Positions 42,105 through 42,542 of a stretch of DNA of 42,542 bases are shown here, in pieces. How positions within the stretch are numbered: position 1 is the first letter of the stretch; each line of letters opens with the position of its first letter. Made by a program: the position numbers and the translations under genes. The stretch is from positions 1 to 42,542 of the forward strand of contig JAJFBF010000019.1 in NCBI GenBank assembly GCA_020697295.1. The letters run 5' to 3'. A model generated the notes under the pieces. It searched no databases. It saw nothing but the letters and a program-made list of their open reading frames with translations, and was not told the origin of the DNA. Source of the stretch: Moraxellaceae bacterium (GTDB lineage: Bacteria > Pseudomonadota > Gammaproteobacteria > Pseudomonadales > Moraxellaceae).

Positions 42105-42542
42105 CCCTAACCCTGGAAATACCCTTTAAGCGCCAAAATTCTATAGGTCATGGGATGCAGGAACTAGGGCCACGAGATGCGGGAATTACGGAGACCATGG
42201 GATGGAATGCCAGGCTGGAGTTAGGGCTGCGTGTGCTGGCGACGCTCTCCGGAGTAAACCGACAGGGCTCACCTGGGAGGCGACTCTATAGCCCAATCTC
42301 TCAAGGTTGGAGCCTCCGCGAAACCTTGGGCGGTTCAGGGCTGGCGCTTAAGGTATTCCAGATCAAGTGATATTTTATCTAGGCCAATCACGCCATCTCA
42401 CCAGGAAAAGGCTGGTACAAAATCGCCTTTAACGAAGTCCCACATATGCAACTGCGGGATGACCTTGGGAAGAGTGCAGCGCCCAAGTTCGACAGCCAAT
42501 GAGATAGGGAGCGCGGGGAAAACATGGAGCTTGGCAAGGCGC
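42105..42542. other. Low-GC right end without a confident gene
   Basis: Only short open stretches occur. On the minus strand, 47 codons are open from the window edge to a TGA at 42398-42400 (ending FVPAFSW), which could be the tail of a gene beyond the edge; I do not recognise it. The base composition is clearly lower in GC than the main window. Confidence 0.4.

Noticed and set aside
42398..42541. Partial minus-strand frame at the right edge
   Set aside because: Only 47 codons are visible and no family is recognisable, so it is mentioned in the edge region and not called a gene.
1..42542. tRNA, rRNA, CRISPR arrays, intact insertion sequences or prophage genes
   Set aside because: None was recognised; the repeats found are short palindromes without regular spacers, and no transposase or integrase motif was seen.

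Overview
The window reads as a GC-rich gammaproteobacterial chromosome segment. The adjacency of rapA and an rluA-type pseudouridine synthase, the NorR/RIC/NnrS nitric-oxide genes and the fatty-acid oxidation genes all fit Gammaproteobacteria. Nevskiales or Xanthomonadales relatives are a guess from gene content only; no rRNA or tRNA gene was found to anchor taxonomy. GC content falls in the last ~1.3 kb, where coding becomes fragmentary.

Layout. 1-10.2 kb is housekeeping and lipid metabolism: a partial ETF-ubiquinone oxidoreductase, a DUF1285 protein, a heme-oxygenase-fold-like unknown, RapA, RluA, a LigB-type DOPA dioxygenase, a cyclopropane-fatty-acid synthase and an SDR. 10.4-13.9 kb is a translationally coupled pair: a response regulator with an AraC-type output domain and a 7TM hybrid histidine kinase. 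14.2-26.4 kb is the most striking part, a five-gene cluster encoding three small secreted DUF11 proteins, a 2193-residue outer-membrane protein (DUF11, SdrD-B-like, two OmpA-like domains, a very long C-terminal beta-barrel) and a 939-residue secreted protein built from five repeated Ig/CnaB-like modules plus a DUF11 domain. The set looks like a surface fibre or coat with its own outer-membrane anchor or exporter, and I know of no described system with exactly this architecture.

26.5-33.8 kb holds a CYP152-type P450 peroxygenase, an FMN reductase, and a nitric-oxide stress module: NorR, three GGT-N7-ACC NorR boxes, a sigma-54 promoter, the iron-centre repair protein RIC, then NnrS and an AraC regulator. 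33.9-36.3 kb has a small DUF4359-like protein and a HupE/UreJ - membrane anchor - DUF6488 trio, probably metal related, behind a structured leader. 36.5-41.2 kb encodes acyl-CoA catabolism: an enoyl-CoA hydratase, a 600-residue acyl-CoA dehydrogenase, a TetR regulator and a nitronate monooxygenase, with similar candidate operators before the dehydrogenase and the monooxygenase. The electrons from the dehydrogenase would reach quinone through ETF and the ETF-QO at the left edge. The last 1.3 kb holds a membrane-anchored glutaredoxin-like protein and a decayed GspF/PilC-like fragment. REP-like palindromes of the form GTCGGGATGAATCCCGAC occur in intergenic spaces.
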